A DNA stretch of 64,000 bases from Phycisphaerales bacterium (lineage in GTDB: Bacteria; Planctomycetota; Phycisphaerae; Phycisphaerales; UBA1924). Every line of letters begins with the position of its first letter. The first letter of the stretch is position 1. Below the pieces are notes generated by a model. The model was not told where the DNA came from and searched no databases. It saw only the letters and a list, made by a program, of their open reading frames with translations. Of this stretch, positions 35,507 through 45,138 are shown piece by piece. The stretch spans positions 41,551-105,550 of the forward strand of contig JALHOJ010000004.1 of assembly GCA_022843045.1 (NCBI GenBank). The letters run 5' to 3'. The position numbers and the translations under genes were made by a program.

Positions 35507-35944
35507 CCAACGGGCCCTCCGCGAAGGCGGAGGCGACCTCCACGCGCACAGTCCGACCAGATGTCAACCTGGATGGTCTAGTCCCTTCGTTGGTGCACCA
35601 GCGCCTGAAGCCTTCATGGCGACAAAGTTGGCAGCGATGTTGGCTTTGGCACAATGTTCAGCTTGCGAGCAGCCTTGGCATGCGGATCTGAGTGTGTCGC
35701 GATCAGCGCTGACTCACCCTAAGCGGTGACGTGATTTCCCTATCGACGAGCTCTCTGCGCGCGAGGGAATGCTGCTGGCTGCACGTAGTTCCTGATGATT
35801 TGTAATTCGTGCCTTGCTTTCGGCGTCTGAGTGCGGGATCATGTCCGGGGCGGGCCGAGGCGGTGTTCAGCGCGGCTCTGCGCCAGCTTGGTGCCGCCGG
35901 CGACTTGCTGTGTGCTTGAGTTGATGACTTGAAAGGAGCGGACC
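35507..35944. other. Intergenic region without a convincing gene
   Basis: The 438-bp spacer between trpS and the carbonic anhydrase gene is lower in GC than its neighbours, and its frames have no coding character or ribosome-binding sites. It contains the trpS 3' hairpin (35516-35533) and the carbonic anhydrase Shine-Dalgarno (AAAGGAG, near 35931). A promoter for the carbonic anhydrase is expected here, but no clear -10/-35 pair was found. Confidence 0.5.
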
Positions 35945-36727
35945 ATGAAGTTTGATCGCGTCTTGGGCTATTCGGTTGCGACCATCCTGGTTCTGGCAAG
36001 TGCGAGCTGCGCGGTCCGAAAGCCGGCGGCGAGCCAACCCGCACACACGACCCACTGGAGCTACTCCGGTGCGACGGGGCCCGCCCACTGGGGATCGCTC
36101 TCGCCCGAGTACGCGCTGTGCTCAACCGGGCGCAGTCAATCCCCGATTGACATTGTTTCTTCCAACCCGCGCGACCTCAGCAACATCGCCTTCAGCTACC
36201 AACCCGCTCCGCTCAATATCGTGAACAATGGACACACGGTGCAAGTCAACTATGCGCCGGGAAGCTTCATCCAGATCGACGGCGATCGATTCGATTTGGC
36301 GCAGTTTCACTTTCACTCGCCCAGCGAGCATCTTGTCGGCGGTGCGCAGGCCGCAGCCGAGATGCACCTTGTGCACAAGTCCCCAGATGGCCGACTGGCT
36401 GTCGTGGGCGTGATGCTCGTCGAGGGCGACCACAACCCGGCCCTTGATTCGATCTGGAGCAACATCCCCGCAGCGGGAAAGACCGCTACACCACCAAGTG
36501 TCACTGTCAGCGCCGCGGCGCTGCTTCCAAAGGATCAGCGAACGTTCCGATATGACGGTTCGCTGACAACGCCTCCCGGAACGGAAGGCGTGAAGTGGAA
36601 CCTGATGGTCGCACCCGTCACGCTGTCTTCGTCGCAGCTCGCCCAGTTTCGCCGGCACTACCACGGCAACAACCGTCCGGTGCAGAACCTCAACGGTCGG
36701 ATGATTCTGCAAGACAGCACGCCCTGA
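35945..36727 (+). CDS. Alpha-class carbonic anhydrase, exported
   Basis: The 260-residue protein has a signal sequence (ATILVLASASC, possible lipid-modified Cys22) and a complete alpha-carbonic anhydrase domain. The three zinc histidines are His122 and His124 in QFHFHSPSEH and His141 in AEMHLVH. The N-terminal HWSYSGATGPAHWG and QSPIDI motifs and the C-terminal YDGSLTTPPGTEGVKW are also typical. It interconverts CO2 and bicarbonate in the periplasm. AAGGAG 8 nt before the ATG supports the start. It is monocistronic as far as can be seen. Confidence 0.95.
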   Translation: MKFDRVLGYSVATILVLASASCAVRKPAASQPAHTTHWSYSGATGPAHWGSLSPEYALCSTGRSQSPIDIVSSNPRDLSNIAFSYQPAPLNIVNNGHTVQVNYAPGSFIQIDGDRFDLAQFHFHSPSEHLVGGAQAAAEMHLVHKSPDGRLAVVGVMLVEGDHNPALDSIWSNIPAAGKTATPPSVTVSAAALLPKDQRTFRYDGSLTTPPGTEGVKWNLMVAPVTLSSSQLAQFRRHYHGNNRPVQNLNGRMILQDSTP

Positions 36728-36915
36728 CGCTTCCGCACAATCATCAACGACGACTCGCGATCATCGCAATTCGATCAACGGATGCATTGAGCACGCCGCG
36801 ACCCGTCGTGCTCAATGCAGTTGGCTCGTTCTTGCGGTCGGCTTTCGAGAACTCCTCCGCAGCTTCATCGCGCATCCGCGTCGAAACCGACGAGAGGCTT
36901 CACCAAGCTCGATGC

Positions 36916-37419
36916 TTACAGCGGATTCGGGCCCATGATCTCGATGCCGTGCTCCGCCCCATACACCACCACCCTGCGTTGAATTTCCGCCGGGCTGGGT
37001 GCTCCCCCACCTTCCGCCGGGCCCATCATGCGGGCGTAGAACGTCTCAAAGTTCGCCGGAGGCGTGACGATCAGTAGGAGTTTGGCGGTGGTCGTGCCGC
37101 GGTTCTTGAAGGTGTGGGGCGTGCCGCGGGCGCCGAACACGGTGCTGCCGGCGGGGGCATCGATGATCTGTGCAGCGCCGGGTTCGCCGATGTGGAACGT
37201 CACGGCACCCTCAACGACATAAAACGTCTCATCCTCGCGGGTGTGGCGATGCAAGGGCGGACCGTCGCCGGGCGGGCAGTGATACTCGGTGAATGAGATC
37301 ACGTCGTTGGTCTCGCTGGCAGTGAGTTTGAGCACCATCTGCACGCCCGCGGGGCCGGGCATGGCGGGGCCTTGTCCGGGGGCGAGGAACTTGGGGTGTG
37401 GGTGGTTGGCGCTGGGCAT
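36916..37419 (-). CDS. Cupin domain protein
   Basis: The 167-residue protein has both cupin motifs. Motif 1 is PPLHRHTREDETFYVVEG, with metal ligands His, His, Glu and Tyr/His positions visible. Motif 2 is APAGSTVFGARGTPHTFKN, with the late His. It is a single-domain beta-barrel, probably metal-binding, of the quercetinase-like type. The substrate cannot be read from sequence. AGGAAG lies about 6 nt before the ATG at 37419. Confidence 0.85.
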   Translation of the reverse strand: MPSANHPHPKFLAPGQGPAMPGPAGVQMVLKLTASETNDVISFTEYHCPPGDGPPLHRHTREDETFYVVEGAVTFHIGEPGAAQIIDAPAGSTVFGARGTPHTFKNRGTTTAKLLLIVTPPANFETFYARMMGPAEGGGAPSPAEIQRRVVVYGAEHGIEIMGPNPL

Positions 37420-37511
37420 GATGCACTTCCTAAGGTGCCGCTCCCGAGGAACAAGTCATGTGGCGTTCGCCCACGCTCGCGCGTGGGGCCCGTTGGTCGA
37501 TGGCGTGAACC

Positions 37512-38027
37512 TTACTTCGCTTCTTCGGGCGTCGCCCGCCGTGCCTTCGTCACGACGACCGGCGTCACGGGCACGTTCTCATGCCCGCCGTGGTTCTTGG
37601 TCTTCACGACCTTGATCTTGTCGACGGTGTCCATGCCCTTGACGACTTCGCCGAAGGCCGCGTACGCCGCGCCGTCGGATTGGGGCTGATCGAGGAACGC
37701 GTTGTCCTTGACGTTGATGAAGAACTGGCTGCTCGCCGAGTCGGGGTTGCCGCCCAGGCGGGCCATGGCGATGGCGCCGCGCTTGTTCTTGAGGCCGTTG
37801 CGCCATTCGTTCTTGATGTTGGCGCGGGTGGCCTTCTGCTGCATGTCGGGCGTGAAGCCGCCGCCCTGGATCATGAAGCCGTCGATGACGCGGTGGAAGA
37901 TGGTGCCGTCGTAATGGCCGGCGTCGACGTACTCAAGGAAGTTCTTGACCGTGATGGGGGCCTTGGCGTCGTCGAGCGACAGGACGATGGAGCCGTGGGA
38001 GGTTTCGAGAGTGACAAATTGGGGCAT
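37512..38027 (-). CDS. Cyclophilin-type peptidyl-prolyl isomerase
   Basis: The 171-residue protein matches bacterial cyclophilins (PpiB type): [26 protein letters not shown], the active-site [13 protein letters not shown] with its Arg, and the [11 protein letters not shown] block. It begins at MPQFVTLET with no signal peptide, so it is cytoplasmic. It catalyses cis-trans isomerisation of X-Pro bonds. Compared with the shortest PpiB it has an extended TRANIKNEW loop and a basic tail ([12 protein letters not shown]). The ATG at 38027 is preferred because longer frames lack conservation. Confidence 0.94.
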   Translation of the reverse strand: MPQFVTLETSHGSIVLSLDDAKAPITVKNFLEYVDAGHYDGTIFHRVIDGFMIQGGGFTPDMQQKATRANIKNEWRNGLKNKRGAIAMARLGGNPDSASSQFFINVKDNAFLDQPQSDGAAYAAFGEVVKGMDTVDKIKVVKTKNHGGHENVPVTPVVVTKARRATPEEAK

Positions 38028-38263
38028 GGCCGAGCGTAGCCACGCGCAATAACTGTCTTCCACGGGGCCCGCGACCCCCAGCCACCCCGGTAGTTTTCGG
38101 GCCAAATCGATCCCGGGGCTCAACTCACCCCTCCCGCGGATCGATGCTCCCCGTGCGTCGGCACGCTCCCCGGCTTGTTGCTGGGCCAAGCTTCTCGAAG
38201 CGCGGCGCGTCACATCCGTCTCTCGCGGCATTCCGCAAGAGGCCTCAAATCAGGATCAGCAGC

Positions 38264-38995
38264 ATGAAGAAGACCGTCACCATCGTCGCCAGCCTCGCCC
38301 TCGCCGCCGCCGCGGGCTTCGTGGTTGCCCAGCAAAGCGGCAACCAGAACAACAACCAGCTCAACGCTTCCGAACCCATGAAGGCCTGGATCAAGGCCAA
38401 CCTGCCCGGTTCGAACCACGCGTACCTGCTGGGCAACATGCTGGGCACCTGGAACGCCAAGAGCACCATGTGGGTCCAGCCCGGCGCTGAGCCCATCGCC
38501 AGCGAAGGCACCAGCACCTGCTCGCCCCAGATGACCGGCCGCTTCGTGGAAATGAGCCACGAAGGCGAAATGAACAACCTGCCCTTCCGGGGCCTGGGCT
38601 ACTTCGGCTACAACAACGCCACCGAGCAGTTCGAGAACGTCTGGATGGACTCCAGCAGCACCAGCATGATGTTCAGCACGGGCTCCAAGTCCGGCAACGA
38701 AATCACCTGGCGCGGCCAGTACGTCGACCCCGTCACCAAGCAGACCAAGACCGGCCGCAGCGTCACCCGCTTTGACAGCCGCGACCAGATGACCTTCCAG
38801 ATGTTCGAAACCTGGACCGACGGCAGCGAATTCAAGACCCTCGAGATCGTCTACAACCGCGTGCAGAACGAGAACGCGAAGAGCAACTCCTCGAACGACG
38901 GCAAGGCAGCGGCCCAGACCTACCAGCTGACCAAACCCAACTGGAACAAGGAAACGGGCAACAAGGTGACGGTTGTCCCCGTCAACCCCGAGTAA
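38264..38995 (+). CDS. DUF1579 domain secreted protein
   Basis: The 243-residue protein has a signal peptide (MKKTVTIVASLALAAAAGFV, cleavage after VVAQ) and a DUF1579-like (PF07617) core: LLGNMLGTWNAK, GTSTCSPQMTGRFVEM, FRGLGYFGYNN and QMFETWTDGSEFK. DUF1579 is a beta-barrel-like domain of unknown function. The composition is rich in Asn, Gln and Ser. AGGA lies 9 nt before the ATG. A strong hairpin follows at 39025. Function unknown; probably periplasmic. Confidence 0.82.
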   Translation: MKKTVTIVASLALAAAAGFVVAQQSGNQNNNQLNASEPMKAWIKANLPGSNHAYLLGNMLGTWNAKSTMWVQPGAEPIASEGTSTCSPQMTGRFVEMSHEGEMNNLPFRGLGYFGYNNATEQFENVWMDSSSTSMMFSTGSKSGNEITWRGQYVDPVTKQTKTGRSVTRFDSRDQMTFQMFETWTDGSEFKTLEIVYNRVQNENAKSNSSNDGKAAAQTYQLTKPNWNKETGNKVTVVPVNPE

Positions 38996-39024
38996 ACCGC
39001 CCGCTCGAGAAGAACCCAAAATCA

Positions 39025-39056
39025 AACACCCCCGAGCCGCGAGGCTTGGGGGTGTT
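39025..39056. terminator. Bidirectional hairpin between convergent genes
   Basis: AACACCCCCGAGCC pairs with AGGCTTGGGGGTGTT through 14 pairs (one G-T) around a 3-nt loop. It lies between the DUF1579 gene (+) and nuoE (-), so it can end transcripts from both sides. A-rich sequence to the left acts as the T-tract for the minus strand. Confidence 0.75.
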
Positions 39057-39096
39057 GCGTTTGGCCATCTGTGTGTGCAACCTCGGAGCGCCCGGC

Positions 39097-39648
39097 TCAG
39101 TGATGCCCGGCAGACACCTTGCCGGCCCGGATGTCATCAATCGCATGCAAAATCCCGCCCGGCGTCAGGTTCTCGTGCAGCGTCTCGTTGATGAGCGCAA
39201 CCGGGGCCGTGCCGCAGCTGCCCAGGCACTCGAGCTCGATCAGCGTGAACAGCCCATCGTCCGTCGTCTCGCCCGGCTCGATGCCCAGCTTTTCGCGCAC
39301 CGCCGCCGTGAGCTTTTCATGCCCGCAGAACTCACACGCGATGCTGCGGCAGATCTGGATCAGGTACTTGCCCTTGGGCTTGGTCCAGTATTCCTCGTAG
39401 AACGTGACGGTGTCGATCACGTCCGCGGGCTTGATCTTGAGGAACGTTGCGACTTCCATCATCGCCTGATGCGGAATCCAGCCGTACGCGTGCTGAATCT
39501 CGTGCAGCGTGGGCATGAGCGCCCCCATCCCCGTCTCATAGCGCGGGAGAATCTCGCGGGCCAGCCGATCCCGCATCGCTTGCGTCAGGTAGGGCTGATC
39601 GCGCCGCTCAATCTGCATCGTTCCAGAGTTCTTCGTGATCCAGGCCAT
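39097..39648 (-). CDS. nuoE: NADH-quinone oxidoreductase subunit E-like 2Fe-2S protein
   Basis: The 183-residue protein is a thioredoxin-like 24-kDa (NuoE) subunit. Helical N-terminal LHEIQHAYGWIP and VATFLKI.PADV..TVTFYEEY lead to the 2Fe-2S cysteines Cys100 and Cys105 (C-x4-C) and Cys141 and Cys145 (CLGSC), all intact. In complex I it passes electrons near the FMN site with NuoF. Here it stands alone: no nuoF, nuoG or hydrogenase genes are in the window. Start ATG 39648 has no clear Shine-Dalgarno; ATG 39618 is an alternative. Confidence 0.92.
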   Translation of the reverse strand: MAWITKNSGTMQIERRDQPYLTQAMRDRLAREILPRYETGMGALMPTLHEIQHAYGWIPHQAMMEVATFLKIKPADVIDTVTFYEEYWTKPKGKYLIQICRSIACEFCGHEKLTAAVREKLGIEPGETTDDGLFTLIELECLGSCGTAPVALINETLHENLTPGGILHAIDDIRAGKVSAGHH

Positions 39649-39676
39649 AGGCGAGCATAGTAGCGGCGTGCGCCCG

Positions 39677-39713
39677 AAAAGCCCCTCCCAGAGGAAGGGG
39701 TTGGGGTGGGCGA
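39677..39713. repeat. REP-like palindrome, intergenic copy
   Basis: GCCCCTCCC-AGA-GGAAGGGG followed by TTGGGGTGGGCG is the second copy of the element found inside the exporter gene at 21403-21440. It differs at only a few positions and lies in the spacer between the LTD lipoprotein gene and nuoE. Confidence 0.75.
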
Positions 39714-39724
39714 TTCTCGGCCTT

Positions 39725-40693
39725 CTACTTGCCGCTCGAACTGCTGAACACCCCGGGACTGCACAACGTCCCCCCCACCTCCGCGTGCGGCCTGAATGCA
39801 CCCGCGACGCCCTCCCGCTGCACGCTGCCATTCCGAACCCGGGGCAAATTCTCGACCCGCCCTGCCGCTTCCTCGGCCCGCTTGTCGAGCACCTCGCGTG
39901 CAGGCTTGCCGCGAGAGCTTGAACCGCCGGTCGCACGCTCTTGCTTCCCGCCACCGCTTCCCGCCCCGGTCTGGCCGCGCCCAGACGGGCTGGACCCTCG
40001 CTCGCCGGGCTTGTCGTCGCGATAGTCCCATCGAATCGTCTCCACCGCCTCGCCCTTGGGGCTGAGCAGCTGCACCACATCATGCTGATTCGAGAACGCG
40101 GCGTACTGGCTCGCCATCTTCGCGTTGAACACGTACGCCCCGCCAAACCGCTCGTGCTTGCCAGCCGCCTTCTCGCTGGTGCCCACTTCGCCCGTCATCG
40201 AGGTCCCCAAACCGTTGAAGACCACGGCCACCTCGCCCGGCTGCAATACCAACTCCGGAAACACGAACTCAAAGTGCGCATCCGCGTCGGCCGAGTCGCC
40301 CTCTTCGCCAGCAGCCACACCGCCCTCGCCTCCGCCCGTCTTTGGTTCGCTCCGTTGGCCCGCGCCGCCCTTGCCCGAACTCGCATCCGCGTGCTTCCCC
40401 CCCACCGTCGTGCCATCGATCAACCGATACCCCTTGAGGTTGATCGGCTTGTCATGCGGATTGAAGAGTTCGACAAACTCATCGCCCGTCGCCGAGCGTG
40501 TGCCATCCCGGTTCGCGTCGCCATCGACGCCGCGCGGCACGTTGAACAACACCTCTGTCACGAGCGGATGCGGAAAGTCCGCCGCGGCTTTCACGGGCGC
40601 GTCTTCGCGAGACGCCGACGCCTTGCCGCCCTCGCCCGACACCTGCCCCACGCACCCTATTGCCACCACCAGCGACGCGATCAGCATCATCAT
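39725..40693 (-). CDS. Lamin-tail-domain (LTD) lipoprotein
   Basis: The 322-residue protein has a lipoprotein signal (MMMLIASLVVAIGC, lipobox VAIGC, Cys14). An LTD-like fold follows: LVTEVLFNVP..., GDEFVELFNPHDKPINLKGYRLID and, after a Gly/Ser/Glu-rich insert, ELVLQPGEVAVVFNG with a later RWDYRDDKPG. LTD domains in bacteria are found in exported, often calcium- or nuclease-associated proteins. The tail is low-complexity (GRGQTGAGSGGG). DGDANRDGT looks like a calcium loop. AGGGAGC precedes the triple ATG (40693, 40690, 40687); any of the three could be used. Function unknown. Confidence 0.8.
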   Translation of the reverse strand: MMMLIASLVVAIGCVGQVSGEGGKASASREDAPVKAAADFPHPLVTEVLFNVPRGVDGDANRDGTRSATGDEFVELFNPHDKPINLKGYRLIDGTTVGGKHADASSGKGGAGQRSEPKTGGGEGGVAAGEEGDSADADAHFEFVFPELVLQPGEVAVVFNGLGTSMTGEVGTSEKAAGKHERFGGAYVFNAKMASQYAAFSNQHDVVQLLSPKGEAVETIRWDYRDDKPGERGSSPSGRGQTGAGSGGGKQERATGGSSSRGKPAREVLDKRAEEAAGRVENLPRVRNGSVQREGVAGAFRPHAEVGGTLCSPGVFSSSSGK

Positions 40694-40874
40694 GCTCCCT
40701 GGAGCATCCCCGCTCCGTCCGCGCGTCCGTGCGGGCAAGGCTACGCCATCACGCACGCAAACGTCCGCACGGCATGACTCAACACCTCAACGCCCTGACA
40801 AGACAACAGAATCAGCGACACCAATCACACCACTCGGCAACCAACCCGCGGACCCGCATTCATCGAGCCGCCCC

Positions 40875-41330
40875 ATGACCGACGCCACGCCAAACGTCTC
40901 CTCCCGCCGCCCCCTGATCGCCTCCTGGATCGCCCAAGTCCTCGCCGCCCTCATCATGGGCCAGACCCTCTTCTTCAAGTTCACCGGCGCGCCCGAAACC
41001 ATCTACATCTTCAGCAAGGTTGGCCTGGGCGACCTTGGCCGCTTCGGCAGCGCATGCTCCGAACTCGCCGCCGCGATCCTCCTGCTCATCCCCGTCCCGC
41101 GCCTCAACGCCCTCGGTGCCGCGCTGGGCATGGGCGTCATGTTCGGCGCCATCGCCAGCCACCTCACCAAGTTGGGCATCGCCATCCCCAACTTCGACGC
41201 TCAAGGCAACCAACTCACCACCACCGACGGCGGCCTCCTCTTCGCCCTCGCAGTCACCGTCTTCGTCGCCTGCGCCGTTGTCCTCTTCATCCGCCGCAAG
41301 GCCCTGCCCATCATCGGTGCGCGGCTCTAG
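40875..41330 (+). CDS. DoxX family membrane protein
   Basis: The 151-residue protein has four membrane helices. Its DoxX-like pattern is LIASWIAQVLAALIMGQTLFFKFTGAPE, then FSKVGLGDLGRFGSACSELAAAILLLIP, ALGMGVMFGAIASHL and a final helix ending RRKALP. DoxX-like proteins are small inner-membrane proteins linked to redox or quinone processes; the specific role here is unknown. The ATG at 40875 gives a short polar N-terminus; longer frames overlap the divergent LTD gene and are not conserved. Confidence 0.85.
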   Translation: MTDATPNVSSRRPLIASWIAQVLAALIMGQTLFFKFTGAPETIYIFSKVGLGDLGRFGSACSELAAAILLLIPVPRLNALGAALGMGVMFGAIASHLTKLGIAIPNFDAQGNQLTTTDGGLLFALAVTVFVACAVVLFIRRKALPIIGARL

Positions 41331-41441
41331 ACCAACGTCGAACAGTCACACACACTGGCTCAATCTCCTCTTCTGTGTCTCTATGCCTCTGCGCTGAAAT
41401 CGATCTACCAACGGCCCATGCGCAACCGCGTACTGTTCCCC

Positions 41442-42278
41442 ATGGCCCATCCGTTCCTGGCAGTCATCGGCGGGGGCAACATGGGGAAAGCGATCATCAC
41501 GGGAGGCGTGCAAGCGCGGATCCTCTCCCCCTCGCGCGTCTGCGTCGCGGAGCACGACGCCGCACGCCGCTCTCGCATCGCCGCGACGGGCGTCACCGTC
41601 TTCTCCAGCGCCAACCATGCCATGCACTGGCTGAGCAAGCAGGCCGCCTCGCCCGCCGAGGGCCAGGTGCTCCTCGCCATCAAGCCCCAGTCCCTCGCCG
41701 ATACCTGCGTCGAGTGTGATGCCGCGGGCGGTCTCGATGGCCGCGTGCTCATCAGCATCCTTGCCGGCACGCCCTCCGCCAAACTCGCCGAGCGCTTCCC
41801 CGGCGCACGCGTCGTCCGCGCGATGCCCAACCTCCCCGCCGCCATTGGCCAGGGCGCCACCGCCATCTGCCTCGGCGCGGGCGTCGCCGACGTCGACGCG
41901 AAGTTTGCCGAATCGATCTTCAAGGGCGTCGGCCCCCTCGTCCTGCGCGTCGACGAATCGCTCATGGATGCCTTCACCGCTCTCGCGGGCAGCGGTCCCG
42001 CGTACGTCTTCTATCTCGCCGAGGCCATGATCGCAGCCGGGCTTGCGATGGGATTTACGCCCGAACAAGCCAGCGCCATCACCCGCGCCACCATCGCAGG
42101 CAGCGGCGACCTGCTCGCCCAATCCAGCGACGCACCCGAACAACTCCGCGCCGCCGTCACGAGCAAGGGAGGCACGACGCAAGCGGCAACGGTGGTGCTG
42201 GATGACAAACAAGTTCGGGCCGACCTGATCGCCGCCATCCTCGCCGCACGCGACCGAGGCACCGAACTCAGCAGATAG
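41442..42278 (+). CDS. proC: Pyrroline-5-carboxylate reductase
   Basis: The 278-residue enzyme has the Rossmann motif AVIGGGNMGKAII at its N-terminus, VLLAIKPQ, the central VVRAMPNLPAAIGQGAT and the dimerisation/active-site block DAFTALAGSGPAYVFYLAEAM. The C-terminal SKGGTTQAA is also diagnostic. It reduces 1-pyrroline-5-carboxylate to proline with NAD(P)H, the last step of proline synthesis. An in-frame ATG at 41418 would add eight residues; neither start has a good Shine-Dalgarno, and the shorter form matches the family N-terminus. Confidence 0.94.
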   Translation: MAHPFLAVIGGGNMGKAIITGGVQARILSPSRVCVAEHDAARRSRIAATGVTVFSSANHAMHWLSKQAASPAEGQVLLAIKPQSLADTCVECDAAGGLDGRVLISILAGTPSAKLAERFPGARVVRAMPNLPAAIGQGATAICLGAGVADVDAKFAESIFKGVGPLVLRVDESLMDAFTALAGSGPAYVFYLAEAMIAAGLAMGFTPEQASAITRATIAGSGDLLAQSSDAPEQLRAAVTSKGGTTQAATVVLDDKQVRADLIAAILAARDRGTELSR

Positions 42279-42320
42279 GAGACCAGGGACGCACGCCCCC
42301 TGCCAGACCGCCCCGCGCAT

Positions 42321-45041
42321 CTACTTCCCCATCACTTCATCCAACGCCCCCACCACCTTCGCTGCCTCCTCATCGTCACTCGGCAGCCCCCGAATCTCCT
42401 CCCGCAGCGCCTTGGCCGCGTCCTTGCGATCCATGTGCCAAGCCGCCCACGCCAGATTCGCGAGGAATCGCTGCCGCCGCGGATGCGATGCTGGCGTGAG
42501 CACATCCCGCTGAGCAAGCACGACATCCAACGCCGCGCCCGGGTTCGCCTCGCCCATCCGCGGCGCGTATTCCTCAAAGACCTTGATCGTCGTCGCGGCT
42601 TCATCACGCGGCGCGGTGCGCAGGCGTGCCGCGATCGTCCGCATGCTCCACTCCCGTGCCAGCGCAGTTTCGCGCAAGTCGTGCGCCGACTTCGCCACGC
42701 CCGATATCGCCCGCTCGGTCTGCCACGTGGAGTCGCCCATCGCGATCACCATCGCGTCCGCGCTCTTGATCCACCAATCCAGCCCCTCACGCTTCCGCCC
42801 GGCACGCTCCAGAACCCGCGCCATGTTGGTGGCGATGTAGCCGTGCCCGGGATGCTCGGGCGGAAAGACCTGTTTCACAAGATCGGGCAAGGGCAGAACG
42901 GCCGCCAGCGCCTCATCAACGCGATTGAGCGACAGCAAAATCCCGATCACGTTGTTGCGAGCCGCCAGCGCCGCCGGGTGTGTGGGCTCGCCCATGACCT
43001 CAAAGTCCTTGATCAACGAGAGCAACTGATTCGCTGCTTCATCGCGTCGGGGCGGATCAGCCTGCTGGAGCGCGGTCGCGTAATGCAGCCGCGCCGATGC
43101 TCGATCCGAGATGTCGATCGTCGTGACCTTCTCCATCCTGGCGAGCAGCGGCTCGAGCACTGCCAGCGATTCCGCCACCCGATTCTGCCCATGCAGCGAA
43201 CCGCCCAGCACCGATTCCAGCCGCAGCCGGAACGGCTCGTCAGGTGGCAGCAGTCGCTCGGCTCGCGCGATGCCCTCCCGCGCCGCCGACTCCGCCTTCA
43301 CCGCGTCGCCCTTGCTCGCCCGCGCCATCGCCAAGGCCGTGAGCGCAGCGATCGACGCGAGATCGTCCTTGCCCACCGACGCGTCCAGCGCCGCGACCGC
43401 TCGCTCGCTTTGCTCCAGCGCTTCCTCGTACATCCCCAGCCCATGAAACGCCGCCGACAACTCGATCCGCACGCGCCCTTCAAGCTCTTGGTTGCCCGGG
43501 AATCGCGTGCCGACTTCCTTTCCAAGCGTCCCCAGCACATCCACGATCTTCGCATCCTTGCCCACGCGACCCGGCTGGGCCGCGCCGATCAGGTCCTGCA
43601 CGAGGTAGCTGCGAATCGCGTTGGCGGTTTCGCGCTGGGTCTGCTCCTGCTCACGAGCCCTTTCGACGCGGTTGATCATCACCAGAGTCGTCGCCAGCCC
43701 GCCCACCAGCGCAAGCACCAGCACCGCCGCCAGCCCGGACACCACGCGATGCCGCGCGATGAACTTGCGGGCCAGATACGCCGCGCTCGCGGACTGCGCA
43801 ACCACCGGCTCGCGCCGCAGGAAGCGCCGCAGATCATCGCCAAGCTCGCCCGCGCTGCCATATCGCCGCTCGGGGCTCTTCTCCATCGCCTTCTTCGCGA
43901 TGGTCTCAAGATCGCCCTTGAGCCGCGGATCGAACGTCCGCAGCGAGGGCACGCTTGCTTCGCTCACACGCCGGGCGACCTCCGACAACGGCACGCCCGC
44001 GAGACTGATCGGCGCCTGCCCCGCGAGCAGTTCAAACAGCACCACGCCCAGCGCGTACACATCGGCCCGAGTGTCCACCGTCTGCGCATCGCCCTTGAGC
44101 GCCTCGGGGCTGATGTACCCAAGCGTCCCCACGATCGACGACTGCCCAGGCAACACCAGCGACGCGCCCATCGACGGATCCGTCAGCTTCGCCACCCCAA
44201 AATCCATCACCCGCGGCTGCCCCACCCGCGAAAACTCGCCAGCGCTCGCTGAGTCGCCCCGCTCCACCAGCACGTTCGACGGCTTGATGTCGCGGTGGAT
44301 GATGCCCTTGCGATGTGCGTGCTCGACGGCGTCGCACACCCGCGCGAGCAACTCCACCCGCTCGCGCACGCCCAACCCCTGATCGCGAGCATGCTGCAAC
44401 AGCGGCTGCCCCTCGACCAAGTCCATCGCGAAGAACGTCTGCCCCGACACCCCATCCACGCCCGCCTCAATGACGCGCACGATCCCCGGATGCGTCAGTC
44501 GCGCCAGCACCTGGGCCTCGCGTCGCGAGTCCATCCCTCCGCCCGTCAACTCGCTGAAGCCCAGACCCCGCCGCAGCACCTTCAACGCGACTTTCCGCTT
44601 GGGCTGAGCCTGCTCACACTCGTACACCACCCCCATCCCGCCCCGCCCAAGCTCGCGCAGCACCCGATACCCACCCAACGCTTCCGGCAGCGGCTGGGGC
44701 TCGTCCGCGGCGCCGTCCGCGCCGGGTCGCGTCCCCGAAATCCCAAATCGCGCAAGCGCCGACCGCACCATCGTCGCCGAGGCGTTCGTATTGAGCGTCG
44801 CATCCAGCACCGGCACAGAAATCGCGCTGCCGCCACCCGCGCCGCTCTCGCCCCCGCCCATCGACTCTCCCAACAACGCCTCAATCTCACGCAGCAATTC
44901 CGGATCACCCGCATGCCGGGCCCGCATCAGCGCGAGCAACTCCGCGCCCGTCGTCTCCCCCGCCGCGTCCAGCGCATCAGTGACCCGCCGCGCCAGCGAC
45001 TTCTGCGTTCCACGATCGACCGAGTCTCCACCCAAGCCCAC
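42321..45041 (-). CDS. Transmembrane Ser/Thr protein kinase with TPR-like repeats
   Basis: The 906-residue protein has an N-terminal Gly/Ala/Ser-rich region, a Hanks-type kinase domain (about 120-400), a membrane helix (about 431-453, ending MINRVE) and a C-terminal helical-repeat region (about 500-850) of TPR type. Kinase motifs are intact: ELGRGGMGVVYE, VALKVL, HRDIKPSN near 248 and DFG in VMDFGVAKL. It starts at a GTG 97 bp after the ECF sigma gene, the same order as the WD40 kinase pair at 25686-29757. Likely a membrane sensor kinase acting on the paired sigma factor. Confidence 0.94.
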   Translation of the reverse strand: MGLGGDSVDRGTQKSLARRVTDALDAAGETTGAELLALMRARHAGDPELLREIEALLGESMGGGESGAGGGSAISVPVLDATLNTNASATMVRSALARFGISGTRPGADGAADEPQPLPEALGGYRVLRELGRGGMGVVYECEQAQPKRKVALKVLRRGLGFSELTGGGMDSRREAQVLARLTHPGIVRVIEAGVDGVSGQTFFAMDLVEGQPLLQHARDQGLGVRERVELLARVCDAVEHAHRKGIIHRDIKPSNVLVERGDSASAGEFSRVGQPRVMDFGVAKLTDPSMGASLVLPGQSSIVGTLGYISPEALKGDAQTVDTRADVYALGVVLFELLAGQAPISLAGVPLSEVARRVSEASVPSLRTFDPRLKGDLETIAKKAMEKSPERRYGSAGELGDDLRRFLRREPVVAQSASAAYLARKFIARHRVVSGLAAVLVLALVGGLATTLVMINRVERAREQEQTQRETANAIRSYLVQDLIGAAQPGRVGKDAKIVDVLGTLGKEVGTRFPGNQELEGRVRIELSAAFHGLGMYEEALEQSERAVAALDASVGKDDLASIAALTALAMARASKGDAVKAESAAREGIARAERLLPPDEPFRLRLESVLGGSLHGQNRVAESLAVLEPLLARMEKVTTIDISDRASARLHYATALQQADPPRRDEAANQLLSLIKDFEVMGEPTHPAALAARNNVIGILLSLNRVDEALAAVLPLPDLVKQVFPPEHPGHGYIATNMARVLERAGRKREGLDWWIKSADAMVIAMGDSTWQTERAISGVAKSAHDLRETALAREWSMRTIAARLRTAPRDEAATTIKVFEEYAPRMGEANPGAALDVVLAQRDVLTPASHPRRQRFLANLAWAAWHMDRKDAAKALREEIRGLPSDDEEAAKVVGALDEVMGK

Positions 45042-45138
45042 ACCCTTTCACCACCCCCACCACACCCGCGCTCCACCCTGCCCGACCAACCTCCCCCTTC
45101 GCTCGCTTGCTCGCGCTCCCCTCTTTCGCACCTTCTCA

